Below, piece by piece: positions 12,129-25,100 of a stretch of 64,000 bases of DNA. This stretch comes from Rallus limicola (taxonomy: Eukaryota > Chordata > Aves > Gruiformes > Rallidae). The translations under genes were made by a program, and so were the position numbers. The notes beneath the pieces are model-generated. The model had not been told where the DNA came from. It was given only the letters and a program-made list of their open reading frames with translations, and made no database searches. Numbering within the stretch: the first letter of the stretch is position 1; each line of letters begins with the position of its first letter. The stretch is from contig JAKCOZ010000007.1 in assembly GCA_022605955.1 (NCBI GenBank), forward strand, positions 33,706,991 to 33,770,990, given 5' to 3'.

Positions 12129-13939
12129 CCCTATCAGGGCTGCTCCAGCCTCTCTTGTAGTTAAAGAATGACTTGGATTTAATTTACAGCTCTGTGCAAA
12201 GTTTGTCTCACTGTACATTCTCCAAAGCAAGACCAGCACAGCCTGTGTTTCCAAGAAAAGCCTTGCCCTCTGCCATCCTCTTGCTCTGCCTACATGGGAG
12301 AGTTTTAGTGCAATGTCAGTAATGCAGCCTGCAAACTGCACTGGCTGAGCTGTACCAGCTGGTGCCCTGAAGAAGCAGGACAAGGCTTCATTCCTCTTTC
12401 CACTCACCTTTCCTGTAAAGCTTTTGCTTGTGAGATCAGAAACCCAGTGACCTTGGTGGGGAGGGAACTGGAAAATGGGTTTAGTTGGAAGGTATGACTC
12501 AAAGACACTGTTCGGAGCTCTGATATCTTCCCCTGGGGATTACAGAGTGAGCAATACTAAAATCACCATGTCGAGATGTCATCAATCACACACTGGCAGA
12601 AACTTTGCATTGCGTGATGAGAGTGCTGGTGTTAGGGCTCTGAGTTTAAAGAAATGTCCCTTCCCTTATCCTACCATTTGCTCCTCTGTTCAGCAGGAAG
12701 CCTATTTCACTCCTTTTACTGCTGCCGTGCTCTTTACTGCTTCCCTCACCATGAGCATCTATCATGGAGCTGTTCTCATCCTCTGCCTCCTATAGCTAAC
12801 GGGAGTCTGTCACCAGACCAGCCTTTGACGACGCTCCATCGATCACCCAGAAGGAAATGGTTATTGAGTGGGTGGCAATCAACTTTTTACCTCTCCCTGG
12901 AGCCAGAGTGCATCAGTGCTTTCCAGCATTAGGAAGAAGACTCCTGGAAGGTATTTTTTGCACTATGTTTCCTCATGTGGAAGGTTGATGCCGAGTCACG
13001 GGGCTCAAGGGACAGAGCTTCAATTTCTTGCTAGGTTTTGCTTTGAAATTAGTGCCAATGGAAAGAGAGCTGGTGCCTTCTGGCTGACAGGTTCTACTTT
13101 CTAAGTCATAGTTGCTATTGAGATTAAGTCAGAAATATCCTGGTGATGCCAAAGGTTTTTACCACCCCTCCCAACCTTTGCAAACACAAACCTAAACTGA
13201 GACAAACTGTGGAAACACATTACCCGGTGTGACTGGAGCAAGGAAGCCCAAATGTAGATGTACAGTGGGAAAGAAACAATTAGGATTATATCTGAGTTGG
13301 TAATACATAATTGTATAACCCTGCCCCAGCATTTTCTTGAAAAATCTGAATTTTCAGTCTGAAAGAAGAGAAAGACAGAGTATTAAGAAAAGACAAATCC
13401 TCTGTTTTCTTACAGGACTAGACAGCAGACCACAGCCTCTATGTCCTGATCCTTAGTGGCATTTAGATAGCTATCTCCTTTAATTCCCACTAGCACCAGC
13501 AGATAATTGCTCTTGAAGAGCTAGAGACTCAGAAGGACTCCGGGATCTACAGGGCTGGTAGGCACAAGACACACTCAACAGATATGTTTGAATAGGGGCC
13601 CAGGGTTGGTCTGTCTGCACACATCTTTCATGCATTTGGCCACCTGGGACTCAGCAGGGCTAGTCTGTCAGAGCAGTGGGGCTGACAAGCACCTTTACCC
13701 AGGGACATCCAAAGTCCACTTGGATCCATTCTAGAAGAAGTAGAGTGCACTCACACATGAGTAGTCGTCATCCACTACTTGATATGATTTCAAAGCAGTG
13801 AGGTGGTAGTCCCTTTACAATTGTAATCGTCTGTATTGGCTTTTGTTTTTTCCTGATCTATTATTTTGAAGTATTTATAGCAGCACTTCTAGCTCCCATC
13901 TTTAACCGTGGGATACATGCAACATGCATATGCAACATT

Positions 13940-13981
13940 TCAGGCTTTAAATTATCTTATTCAGGCTTTAAAATATCTTAT
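13940..13981. repeat. 21-bp tandem duplication, two copies
   Basis: Two head-to-tail copies (13940-13960 and 13961-13981) begin TCAGGCTTTAAA and differ at one base. This is a recent local duplication. Confidence 0.9.
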
Positions 13982-15884
13982 GCACCAGCATAGCAATTTG
14001 CAGATGCTTACAGAATGTTTTGGACTCTCTTTTCAACAGGACCCTGAACTGTGCTTCAGAGGGGAGGAGATGCAAAGGTAGGGATAGATCTGTGATAGAC
14101 CTAGGGAGATCCTCAGATGTAGGACTGTTTGCATTGACAGCCGCAAAGTTTGTGCGATTCTGGGCTGCAGATGCACACCACTTCATATCTGCCCACGCAT
14201 TCATGTTTGACATGCTTTGCAGAGTTTTAACAACCTTATGAGTTTCCTAACTGATGTGCAATCAAGCTCTGCCTTCAGTTGCTACCATGTTGTATAGGGG
14301 ATGATGCACACCTCACACTTTTTGGCATTAGACTCAGAGCCACTGAAATTTTTCTGCCTCAAAGCACTGTGAATTGTGAACAGCCTTGGCAATCCAGGAT
14401 GGCTGATGGGGCCACAGCTCTCCACAGCGATACCTCCCTCTGGCTGGTCTGCTCGTAGTGAGGGTCTTCAGGCAAAGTGTGACAGCTTACTTCAAAATGC
14501 CATGTTACAAACTGCAGTGGTCCATGTGCTGATTGATGAGCAGCTGCAGTGTCCCAGATGTCTGGACAGTGAGGAAAGCTGGCTGTGTCACCTCGGCAGC
14601 TGGATTGTGTGAAGCCATTCCCACTCGTTAGTCAGAGCCTGAGCAGGTTCTCTGTGGGCTTGACAGCCAACCTTGTTCAATGTCCTAACTGTAAAGAAAT
14701 CATCAGCTTCTGTGTCCATCACCTCCCTCTGGAAGTGGCAGTTTATTTTCTCCTGTTTAGTTGGGGGCTTTTTTTGTACTCTTCATGCTAGCTTTGATTC
14801 GTGCTAGCTATGTGGGCCAACTGGCTAAGTGTACTAGGATGTGTGTGAGTGTTGCTTTGGAATTTAGTTCTGCTTGTAGTGGAAGCACGGCAAATAACTA
14901 AAAATGAGAGATTTGTTTGATGAAGCTCCTTGTTTTCTGTTCATGAATGGCCCATGAATACAGTGCAAAATTCTCTGATGTGGCCATTAGAAAAAGTAGT
15001 TTGCAAATGTCTTTTGGAAAACAACTCTTGATCTGCAGGGGATCATTCAAATCACCATTTGTACTAGTGCTGCAGTTAGGATTTGTGCCATAACATATGT
15101 AACCTATCAACATATGTAACTAACTTAACTAATCAAATCATCTGAATTCCAAGTACTGCGGTAATTCCAGTCTAAGAAATTGGTGCACTGTTGATCAGCT
15201 GGTTTGTTGCTTCTTCTGAAGAAACTGTGTCAAAAAATTTATCCTTAGGTGATGGGCACTTAGTGCCATCTTCATACCTGGGCAAGGGCCTGGCACCCTT
15301 GGCTTGGTCCCCTGAAGGGTGGGGAGTTACATACCACTGGTAACACAAGCAGCAGCAACCTTTGCCTTTGTACCATGCACATGAATGGAGCTCAATAGCA
15401 GATGGAAAAAATTTAGGGGTGGGTTACTTCTTCCGACAAGGGCCTCTGGTTCTTGTTGGAAGAAGAAATTATGTCCTCCATGCTTCTCCTAAAGGAAGGT
15501 TCTAGTAGGCCAACCAAGCACAACACAGATTAAAAATCTTTAATATTTTCTTCCAGGGGAGATGTGAGCGAAGGAATATAAGTCTCCCAGTACAGGGAGG
15601 TAGGGATAATGTGTGTCTTCTGTACCAGTCAAGCTTGTGTTTGTGGTCAGGGACCATGAAAGTTTATTCACCTTATCAAACTAAAGTTCACATAACTTCT
15701 GCTGAAAATTTTCTCCTCTCTTCCTGAGTTCCTGTGGGAACACTGCAGGAATTTACTGACTTTTGTGCATCAACCCATGGCTATAGATAAGCACACTTCA
15801 ACATATAGCAAAATAGTCACGTTACAAGTGCTGGTAAAATGTAAGGATTCTCAAATTCCCTTTTCTCAATTTGTAAAAGCTGGC

Positions 15885-15902
15885 TTTTTTTTTTTTTTTT
15901 TT
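15885..15902. repeat. Poly(T) run of 18
   Basis: An uninterrupted homopolymer. No retroposed element is recognised upstream on the minus strand, so I do not call it the tail of a processed copy. Confidence 0.9.
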
Positions 15903-18099
15903 CTCTTATGAGGAAAAAGTAGAATCACAAGGGCATTCTGTATCAAAAGGCCTTTCACTCCTCCTTGGCTTTTAGATGGCTTCCGATCCAGATCTACTAT
16001 AGATATCTCCTTTTGGCTACTATTGGAAGCTCCCTGCAGTGTGCAATAAACATTCACTTCATATCACACATCTCACCCTGACAAGCAAATCCCTTGCATA
16101 TCAATGTGGCCCTGTGAAGAGATTTTGCTTTTTTACATTCCTTCCACTCCCAGCTGTTAATTTGCACTGACTAGATAGCAGGGGGTCCCACTCTGTCCCA
16201 GAGACACGCTTGTGACTTCCCCCCACTTTAATAGGATTTGAGTGAACGTATATATGAAGTCAGGCCCTCAGCAGAATTCAGACGAGCTGGCTGGAAATTT
16301 CAAAGTCATCAAGGGGGTTTGAAACATCTAGTTTCTCTTACTTTTAATGGGAATGAAGTGTTCAAATCTCAGGTAATTGTTAAAAGCCACGGAGTTCATA
16401 ATAACTAACTAGGTCTAGTTTTATTGTCTCTTGCATGCAGTAAACCTACTGCCTGTAATCACCCTGCACAAGAGGAGAAAGCGAGGGCAGGGATTTAGTC
16501 TTTCACTTACAGCCTTTCCCTTTTATTTGGAATGAATTGCAAAACTTCCATAGCTTCAGTTACCGCAAGTGTGAATTGCTTCTACAAACATTTTGACAGA
16601 GCTGCAGAGAACTGAAAACACCTTTACCCTGCCACCGCTGTTTGTAGAAAATGATTTATGGGTGCTACTGATAGCTGCTATTTCAGATTAAACCTGAACT
16701 ACTTTAAGATTTAAAAGTATAGGAGAGTACTAAACCGTTAACAGAAATGCTAAGTATATGTACGGCATTCTGCGTCTGATTTCCTTTATCCACTTGAGGC
16801 ATAATCAGCCGTTATTAAATCGGGAGAGCTTTACCAAGTTAATTTAAATACATAGTGGATCTGTCAAAAGCATCTAAACAGTGAGATGTTCAATTCCCAC
16901 AACTTTTGGAGAACATACGTGCCAAAAATACGTGCAAGAAATGGGTTGGGATTTGAATGCACTTCAGACCCTAATTCATTTCATAAAGAGGAAAGCACTT
17001 AGATGGTCTTTAAAAGCCTGTTTTTCAAAGATATCATTTGGTATCTTTGGTGTCTGAACTCTAGCTTGACGGTACTTCTACAACAGCATGGTGCTTTGGC
17101 TTGATCTGATACACACAAGCACTGCAAAAGAACATGATTAACTGTTTGTTTTTTAAATATTAACCAAGTCTTCACTTTTCCAATTAAAATCTATCAAATT
17201 AAGCAAATTGCATGGGGGATTGGAAAGAAGTTAAAAAAAATGCTTCACTTAATGATTTAGCCAATATTTACTGGGTAGAAGTGTATTATTAACACAGCAA
17301 AGGAGGCTATTAATTACTATTCACAGCATTTCTAATAAAAAAATATAGCAACTGCTATTTCTATAAAAGAAATATGTCACTAACACTCTATCCTAAATTG
17401 TAAATGCGGCATAATAAACTGGATGTGTCATTTCTCTGTTCAGTACTGACACATGCTACATGAGGGAGCTGAGCTTTTTGGGGGGGGCTGTGTCAAAAGG
17501 CTTTTTGTTGTTGACCTTTAATCAACTAGTATCCAATTATGCAGAAGTCTAATTGTGTATTTGTATATTTGTAATCTATTTTCCAGCAGAAAGCTCTGGT
17601 TTGGCATCACGTCGTTTTCATTTGTGTTGTGAGAAGAGAGACAGCAGAAATAGAAATAAAAAAAAAAAATCACCCTGAATGCTATTTCCTTTACTATATG
17701 AAGAAGTTTCAACATGTCATTTATTGCATAAAGACCCTACATGTGTAATCTATTAATTGAGAGAGAGGAAGTGAGAGGGAAAATATTCTGAGGTAAAGAC
17801 ACTTGAACCAGTGTTGTTGAGGTCAGGCTTCAATTTTCTGCTTGATTTTGGATGCCCCACGTGAACTTCTGTTAATCATCCATGACCTGTGTCCCTGAAA
17901 TCTAGTGTGCCATGGAAGGAAAAGATGGATAAAAGGAATAGTTTGAAATCTTTTAGGTTATTTATGTTTGTATTAGATTCACTGCTATCTAAACTATTTC
18001 TGACAGATGTTTGCAAAATTAAAACTTTTAACGTTGGATTTCTTGCCACATTGAAATCCATATATTTTATTTTAGTCTCAGCATATGAGCTCATTCCTT

Positions 18100-19985
18100 T
18101 TCTCTCTCAAGTGCTTCAAGATTGTTTTCATGTCTCCTTTCAGACTTCCCCTAGTCCAAGACAATCCCAGTTCTTTTCCCTGGGTCATATCTTTCTCTAC
18201 CTTGCATTCTTGCTGCACGGTCAGTCCTTCCAGAAGCTGGATGCAGTACTACAGCGCTGAGCAGAGCAGGACGATTGTTTCACAAGTCTTACAGGTGACA
18301 TTTCTGTTTGACGTTTCTGTGCCATATTTTTTTTTTTAACATCAGTATAACATTGTTGGCTTATGGTCAGTTTGTGAATCACAGTAATTCCCAAACTGCT
18401 TTCTTTGTCTCTCTAGTGTTTCTTTGTTCTGCATCCGAGCAAATTCTTATTCTTAACTGTGTGAATATATTCCACTTGTTCTTATGAAACTGTGCTTCAT
18501 TTTTCCAGGTCAGCTCCCTAATTTCTCATGATTTCTTTGAGTCCTGTTCTATCCTTCAATGTGTTCACAGACTGCCTGCCTGAGCATGATTATATCTGTA
18601 AATGCAACAAACACAGATTTGCCCCTTCTTCTTCATCATTCATGAAAACATTGAACTTTGCCAGACTTAGGACAGACCTCTGTGATTCTCACCTGATACA
18701 ATTCTACCATTTTGACACCAAATCATTGAAAATTTACACTTAAAATGCAGATTTCCCACCAGCTTTGCACGCCATTTCTCTGTAGCTTAATCTTGACCAT
18801 GTTTTCTTAGCTAACTTATGAGAATATTAAGTGAGACACTGTCAAAAGCCTCACTAAAGTTGTGATGTATGACATTTTCTTTTCCTCCAGTACCCACAAG
18901 GCTTGTTACCCTGTTGTAAAGTGGAATTAGATTGGCTTGACATGATTTATCCTTGATAAATCTATGTTGGCTGCCTCCCCTCTCCTTGTTACCATCTAGA
19001 TGCTTACAGGCAGTTAGATTATTTATTCCAGTATTTCTCCAGGAATCAAATTAGACTGTCACGCTGATAATTCCCTGGCTCCTCCTTTACACTTTCATAC
19101 AGATAGGTGGTCCATTGGCTCTTCAGTCTTCTGAGCCTGCTCATCTTGCATGAGCTCTCTAAGAGATTTGCTAATGCCTATGAGATTTTTTTCTGCCTGT
19201 TCTTTAAAGAATCTTGGGATAAATGTCCTAATGCTCCACTGAACTGGAAACATATACCTTATCTAAGTATTCCCTAATCTGATCCTCCCCTGTTGTAACC
19301 TAAACTATAGCCCCTTGATTGTCCCAAATGTCCAGTCGTAGCTGACCTTTCCAGCGATGGCTGAAATAGAAAAGGCACTAAACATTTCACTTTTCTGAGA
19401 CTCATCCAGCAAGAACTTGTTCTCTCTGTTTAGCAGGGAACCACTGTTTTTCCTTAGAGTTCTATTTACTGCAAATGTGCTTTCAGAAAGCTTTTTGCTT
19501 CCTTTGCTAATTTCCTCTCTTTTTGTACCTTCGCCTTTCTGATTTTTTCCCCACATATTTATGCCATTCATTTGTACTTGTCTTTAGTATTTCAATGTAG
19601 TTTTCACTTCCTGTACATTTTATTTAGCTCCAGGTCATTGAAGAGCTCATGGTTTAGCCAAATTGTTTTCTGATTACACTTCCTATCCTTCCTTCATGTT
19701 GGCATGGCTTTTGATTGTACCCTCACTGTCATTTCTTTAAAGAATTGCCAACTCTTCTGGACTCCTTTGTCACTTCAACTTGTTTCCGAGGAGATCTCAC
19801 CCACCAATTTACAGTGTTTATTGAAGTCTGCCCTCTTGAAATACATTGCTTTTAGTTTTCTGTTTTCCCTCCTTCCTTTGCTAAAGATAGTGAATTAAGT
19901 CATTCCATGGTAATTATAACTCAAGTTTCCCTATCTGTAGCTGGGATAACATCTCCTTGTAGATTCCTGGGGAAGCAAATTTTAA
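18100..19985 (-). mobile_element. Ancient CR1/L3-type LINE, ORF2 endonuclease-RT linker through RT
   Basis: The longest transposon in the window, read from the minus strand and heavily mutated. In its own direction it shows, in order: the linker region ('CAGACTTCAATAAACACTG', 'GAGCTCTTCAATGACCTGGA'); an 88-codon open piece at 19571-19305 with FSISAIAGK, matching the 'F-ASVFTGK' region of CR1 ORF2; 'GGGAATTATCAGCGTGACAG' and 'AACATAGATTTATCAAGGAT', the early RT region; RT motif A reading EAFDSVSLNILIS at 18852-18811; a decayed motif C reading AFTDII near 18612-18586; and 'GTACTGCATCCAGCTTCTGG' near 18260-18230. The bird-type 3' tail is not recognisable. Many stops and frameshifts make it dead. 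The order and spacing match older amniote CR1/L3 families, though I cannot fix the subfamily by eye. Ends are soft by about 50-100 bp. Confidence 0.82.
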
Positions 19986-21849
19986 TTTATTTTATTTTAC
20001 AATATACAACATAATGGAAGAGTATTCCAGTATTAGCTGATTCCTCTAACCAGTATTAGCTGATTCCTCTAAAAAAACCTCTTGCCTTTCCACTCTGCTT
20101 CCCTCTTCACTTGGGGCCAGAAGTACCTTTCCCTTCCTCCAGTACCAGGTCTTGACCTTCAACCAATAGCATTGATTACTCCCTGCTCTGCCATTCTGCT
20201 GTCATATCTCAACATCTCAATGTTGCCAGCTTCATGAGAAGCTGCTCTTGAGAAAGTTGAAGAGCATGAGAGGTTGTACTGGCAATAGGTCCACATACCT
20301 ATATAAGTACTGGGAGTGACAGAAAAATAGTAGTATTTTAGTATTTTGTATATATTGTAGGGCCTAATGCCAAATTAGAACACGACCCAAGTGCACAGCA
20401 ATGTATGTGTGGGTTTCGCCCAGATCTGTGCTGTAGTTAGTACATGAAGGAATGTGGATTTTAGGTCAGAAGGCAGCTGTGATACAGTCCAACCTCAGTG
20501 TGGACATTCAGGGGACTATGTGGAGCCTATGCATATTCCAGAGACCAGGCACAGCATCATATTCTTTCTGCTGTTCAGAGAGGGGATAACACTGCCATGC
20601 TCCCTAAAGGAATGTAAGGAATTTCCAGATACAGATATCTGATTGCAACCCTTCAATTAACTCCAACTGGAAGGAGCAATAAATGTAGGTCAGTTGGTCA
20701 TCCACTCTGCATTCATCTAAGCATGGTTTGAGAGCAGAGAATATTTAAGAATTATCTACAATATCATTCTTTTGAAGTCTTCCTGTGCAAGGCTCTTCCC
20801 TTGCACTAAAACATATGCACATGGAAGTTAAGTACTAGCAGGAGTGGTTAGTATTTAACTCTGACTGCATGAATCACGTCTGAGTGCTGGTGCAATGAGA
20901 AGGTAGGCTTATGATGTCAGCCGGACCTGCAATCCTGCACTCATTTGCTTGTTTGAGCAAGTGCTGTTGGCACTGTATCATGAATGGCAGCTGCTGAATC
21001 CAGCTAGATGTAACACATTTGCAGCTAACTGGAGTTTGCTGGAAATGAGCTGACAAATTAGGTTTCCACTGGGAAATGTCCATTTCTTAGTATCCATTTA
21101 TTAGGGTAAGCATTTATTTAAAAAAAAATACATATAGTTTACTGTAGAAAGTGTCTCAGGTTCAGGATATTTTAGGAGCTGAAGAAAGGGAAGTGGCAGG
21201 CATGGGCTGAATGGCGATCTCAATAAAATTATTAGCTCAGTAGATATCCTTCAGGGAAGTAGGTGACTGGGACTGAGATTCCACATCCTAGCTACTCTGG
21301 ATTGGGTCTTTCTTCCTTTCTGCTTACAGTTATTGCCTTTGTATAAAGAAAATAATGTAGTAGATCTAGTATTCAAGCCTGAGTTTTCCTTATTCTGTAC
21401 GAGAGCCCCTGGATTATAGACCCAGTTCACTACTGAAACATGTTAATTCCTTTTCTCTCCTCTGTGCCAACTGTTATCGTTCCTGTGCTGGAGGATGCCA
21501 TCTCTGCTGAGCCGTGAGAGTAAGGGAATGAGTAAATGCAAAGTCAGAAAACGGACTTAATTATTGTAATCGTGTTATTACAATTATTAATTGAATGAAT
21601 TCTTACACCTTCAGCTGAGAAGATTAAACAAAATGCATCTAGAAGTGTTTTATAATGAGCAAAAAAGGTGTAAAAATTCCTAGTTTTGCTCATAGTATTG
21701 TCTGAGGATACTTCCTCTGAATTGCTTTTGTATAGTAACCTTAAAAGTTCAGTTCATCTCAAGTAAAAACATGCAGAGTGAAAAAGAAAAGGATTTGGAA
21801 ACACTATCATTTCTGAAGGAGGGAAAAATGAATTCCCCTGGAAATTATG
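19986..21849. other. Unique non-coding DNA
   Basis: No gene is recognised. It contains a perfect 23-bp tandem duplication at 20027-20072 beside the ancient LINE. Small frames (20454-20642 and 20874-21083) look like chance. Confidence 0.6.
20027..20072. repeat. Perfect 23-bp tandem duplication
   Basis: Two identical head-to-tail copies (20027-20049 and 20050-20072) beginning CCAGTATTAGCTGATTCC. The identity suggests a recent duplication. Confidence 0.95.
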
Positions 21850-22127
21850 AGGAAAGCTGTAGAGGGACTGTTTGCAAGGGCATAGAGTGACAGGACAAGG
21901 GTTAATGTCCTTAAACATAAAGAGGGTAGATTTAGATTAGATATTAGGAAAAAAAAATCTTCCTTGTGGGGGAGGTGAGGCCCTGGCACAGGTTTCCCAG
22001 AGAAGCTTTGGCTGCCCCCTCCCTGACAGTGTTCAAGGCCAGGTTGGATGGGGCTTTGGGCAACCTGATCCCCATGGAGGACCTTCCACAGGTTCCTTCC
22101 AACCCAAACCATACAGTGATTCTATAA
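21850..22127 (+). mobile_element. CR1 LINE 3' fragment
   Basis: A short plus-strand CR1. It runs from 'GGACTGTTTGCAAGGGCATAG' through 'GATTTAGATTAGATATTAGG', a 9-A insertion-prone run, 'GGCACAGGTTTCCCAGAGAA' and 'GGTTGGATGGGGCTTTGGGC' to the tail 'GGTTCCTTCCAACCCAAACC' and 'CAGTGATTCTATAAT'. The usual 'gagaggtggt' block is changed, with a small deletion, and no long frame survives. It belongs to the same broad family as the copies at 35141, 47943 and 59311. Confidence 0.92.
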
Positions 22128-25100
22128 TCCCTGCCACGATCTACAACCAACCTCTTGAGAAATACACAAATGAATTTAAATGTGAAAACAGAGAAAAATG
22201 AAAACGAACCCAGGCTTTTATCGTCTGAATGCAATACTCTCTCAGATGCCAGGATTAGGAGACATCCATTTCAGAAACTGCAGGGACATCAGCCTTTGGA
22301 TTAGAGCTAAAATACTTTGAGGAACAGTGAGCCAAACACAACATGTATGAGTAGCTTTTCACTGCCTTGCTCCAGAAGATGTCTTGAATATTACACAAAA
22401 TGCAATGTGACTCTAATACAAATGTCTTCTATTTAGCAGCTGCTACTGAGGGATGATAGAAAAAACACTGCTGTGCTCCTGGCAGTGTCTGATTCAAGTT
22501 TATGATGTCATTCATTCATTAAATACAATCTGAGGTATTTTGTGTAGCAATTGTGAGTCAGAAGATGAAATGATCACTTCTCTTGACAGCATGTGCTATA
22601 AAGAATGTATTTTTTCCCCGCAATTTCTATAAGCAGTGGAGCAGCAACATAAAGAGTGTGATTTGGCAATTATGATTCTTTGAATAAATCTTAAACATGT
22701 AAATTTTAATCTCGTCTTATACCTACTCTTATTTTATCATCTGGATGAAGTAAATCATGTACATTCTGGAACCATCCATCACTGAGGCTTCCTTTACTAT
22801 GTAGATGCTTCAGTGATGACTGTGGTGATTTTCAGCTAGTAGATGATTTTGGAAGCTTAACACTGGTGGGGTAGCACCAGTTGTCTTGCACAGCTCTTAA
22901 GATGAAAGTATATGCTGTTACCTGCTGCAAAGCAGAACAGGCTCTGTTATTTGAGTGTTGGGCATCAAGATGAGAAAACTGCAGAGATATCTCTGAAATG
23001 TTTTCCAGATTATGCGCTCTGGTTACCTTATGATTTCGAAAACAAAATCAAATCAACATTGTCTGCATAGGTAACTCCTAAATACATTTCAAACGGGTTG
23101 ATATACATTGAAAAAATCCAAATTGATTTCTCTAGGTTTTGGCATATTAAAAATGTGTTTTATCAGTGACAACATAAGAAAAATTAGAAACAAATAGTGT
23201 TTTCAGGCATCATGAAGCTTGTTTATGTTAAGAGCATTTTCCTAATCTGAAAACTAAATATCAAAATTTGATATTATTTCCTGCAGTATTTCAGTCGTTG
23301 ACTTGGAACTAAATCGTATTGGCAAAGGTGAAGCTTAAAATTGAAGTAGTGGCAAGGGAATATATTCCTCTAATGGTCATTATTTATGTACAACCTCATC
23401 CCTGAAGTTGCTGCCTGATCTTTTTTTTTATTACATTTAAAAATATTGTTAGAATATGTAAGTTCTAAGAATGTCTCCTATTATTTTGCAGTTGATATAA
23501 ACAACTTTAGGGCATCAGTAAAAGGACAAGATCATCTAAGCTACCTGGCCACTGTATTCTTTTTTTATACAACGCTCTTCAGTAACTTGCTAGTTTATGT
23601 TGCTAGAGAGAGCATGTGGATGGAAACAAGTGGATATGTAGTAAACTATTTTTCTGAGGACAGTTTAAATCATTTCTGAAACGCGTTCTGCCACCGCTCC
23701 AGATGATTTTCTACTCTTGCAATGAAAAAAATGCTGACGGGACTTCCAAGCTTCCTGTGACTTGTCAGGATTTTTTGACCAAGTCCCCTGTACTGACTTG
23801 GCATTCTTAGTATTGTATAGCTAGTTATTTGGGTTTTTTTGGTCTTAGCAGATGTTGTAAAACACTTTTTTCCTCTCTGTTTCATGGACTAATGTGTAAT
23901 CATATGAGCTGAATCAGAAATGAAATATCACACCCAAACCTCTTATTCTGAAAGATGAATGATTTGCAATTGAGGATTGAATTTGAATAGAAAGTTGTGA
24001 TTTGGAGTCACCTCTCAGTTGTGGGCTGGGATTGCAGTCAGGTGTCACAGGAACAGCTTTCTACATCAGGGTAGAGTTAACCTCCCTCCAGCCTCCCTCA
24101 GGATATTTCCTGAAAAACAGAGCTATTGAATTCTCCATGAAAAAAGATCTTCAAATATCCTATGACTTGTTGAGATCTTCTCTGGAAACTTAGTAAACCT
24201 CTAAATGATTTTGTATTCCACTATTTTTAACATTTTCACCACTGTAAACTCCATATGTTCCACAGAGGTCACAGGTTCTAGTGACAGCCACACAAACATA
24301 GTATTCCCTCTTTTCCTCTTTTCCGTCTTGCAAAGCTGACATCACCTTAACAACTCTGTGGGCCCGAGGAAAACCTCGGCCTCACTTAGCTACAGCCACC
24401 CCAACACTGCAGGTATATTACATCATTATATTATTAGCTCCACATGAACCACCGAGAGGACGTAAGTCTGCTACATGAATATCAAATGGGCTTCAGCTGA
24501 AGCAAATGTTTATGCAGTGTAAATGACTCGTGCTTACAGATGAGTCTCATGCAATTATGCGTGTCAGGCTGGTGAGACGTGGCTGACATTGGAAGTCTTG
24601 ATGATGTAAGCAAGATGAGGTCAGTAGAAATGCATGCAGTTTATATGCCACCAGAGGCCTCCCACACAAGTGCAAACAGGTGGGAGCTATTTTTATTACA
24701 GTTTTGATCACCTTTAGATGGGGTAAACACACTAGATTTTAAATAACTCAGTGATCTATGCGCTATGAGCTTGACTGTGGTTATTGCTGGTCATTTCAGT
24801 GGAACAGCTAAGTAAATTAATGGATACTCTGGGGTGAGATTCATCTAAATGAACATGTGTTTTGAGAATACAGGCATCTACAACCAGACAGCTCACCTCA
24901 ATCTCCTATGTAGCCAGAAGAGAGTCAGAGGTAGCCAGAGTGTTGTATTACACTCATTTTGGCCAAAAGTGGGTGTTTCCTTTCAATGTGAAGTATTTCT
25001 CCCAAATACTGTTGGCTCTATTGGTTAGGACTCCATTGGCTACAATAGACACCTAGACAGCTGTCTCTGGTGTAGATGTTTACACTGTAGGGACAGTGAG

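Larger units (their letters stand above)
12129..18099. other. Unique non-coding DNA, AT-rich, with small repeats
   Basis: About 6 kb without a recognised gene. It contains a 21-bp tandem duplication at 13940-13981, an 18-T run at 15885-15902 and an 11-A run at 17659-17669. The block at 16230-17510 is free of recognisable repeats and rich in TAAT cores, so I flag it separately as a possible conserved element. Reading frames (for example 12475-12795 and 17889-18260) show no domain. Confidence 0.6.

Noticed and set aside
12075..12407. 110-codon minus-strand frame
   Set aside because: Its C-terminal LAKKA part comes from the CR1 at 11777-12128; the rest is unique DNA without gene features.
23690..23790. 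Possible CR1-like stretch (CCACCGCTCCAGATGATTTTC)
   Set aside because: A few words resemble CR1, but the order does not fit a consensus and there is no tail.
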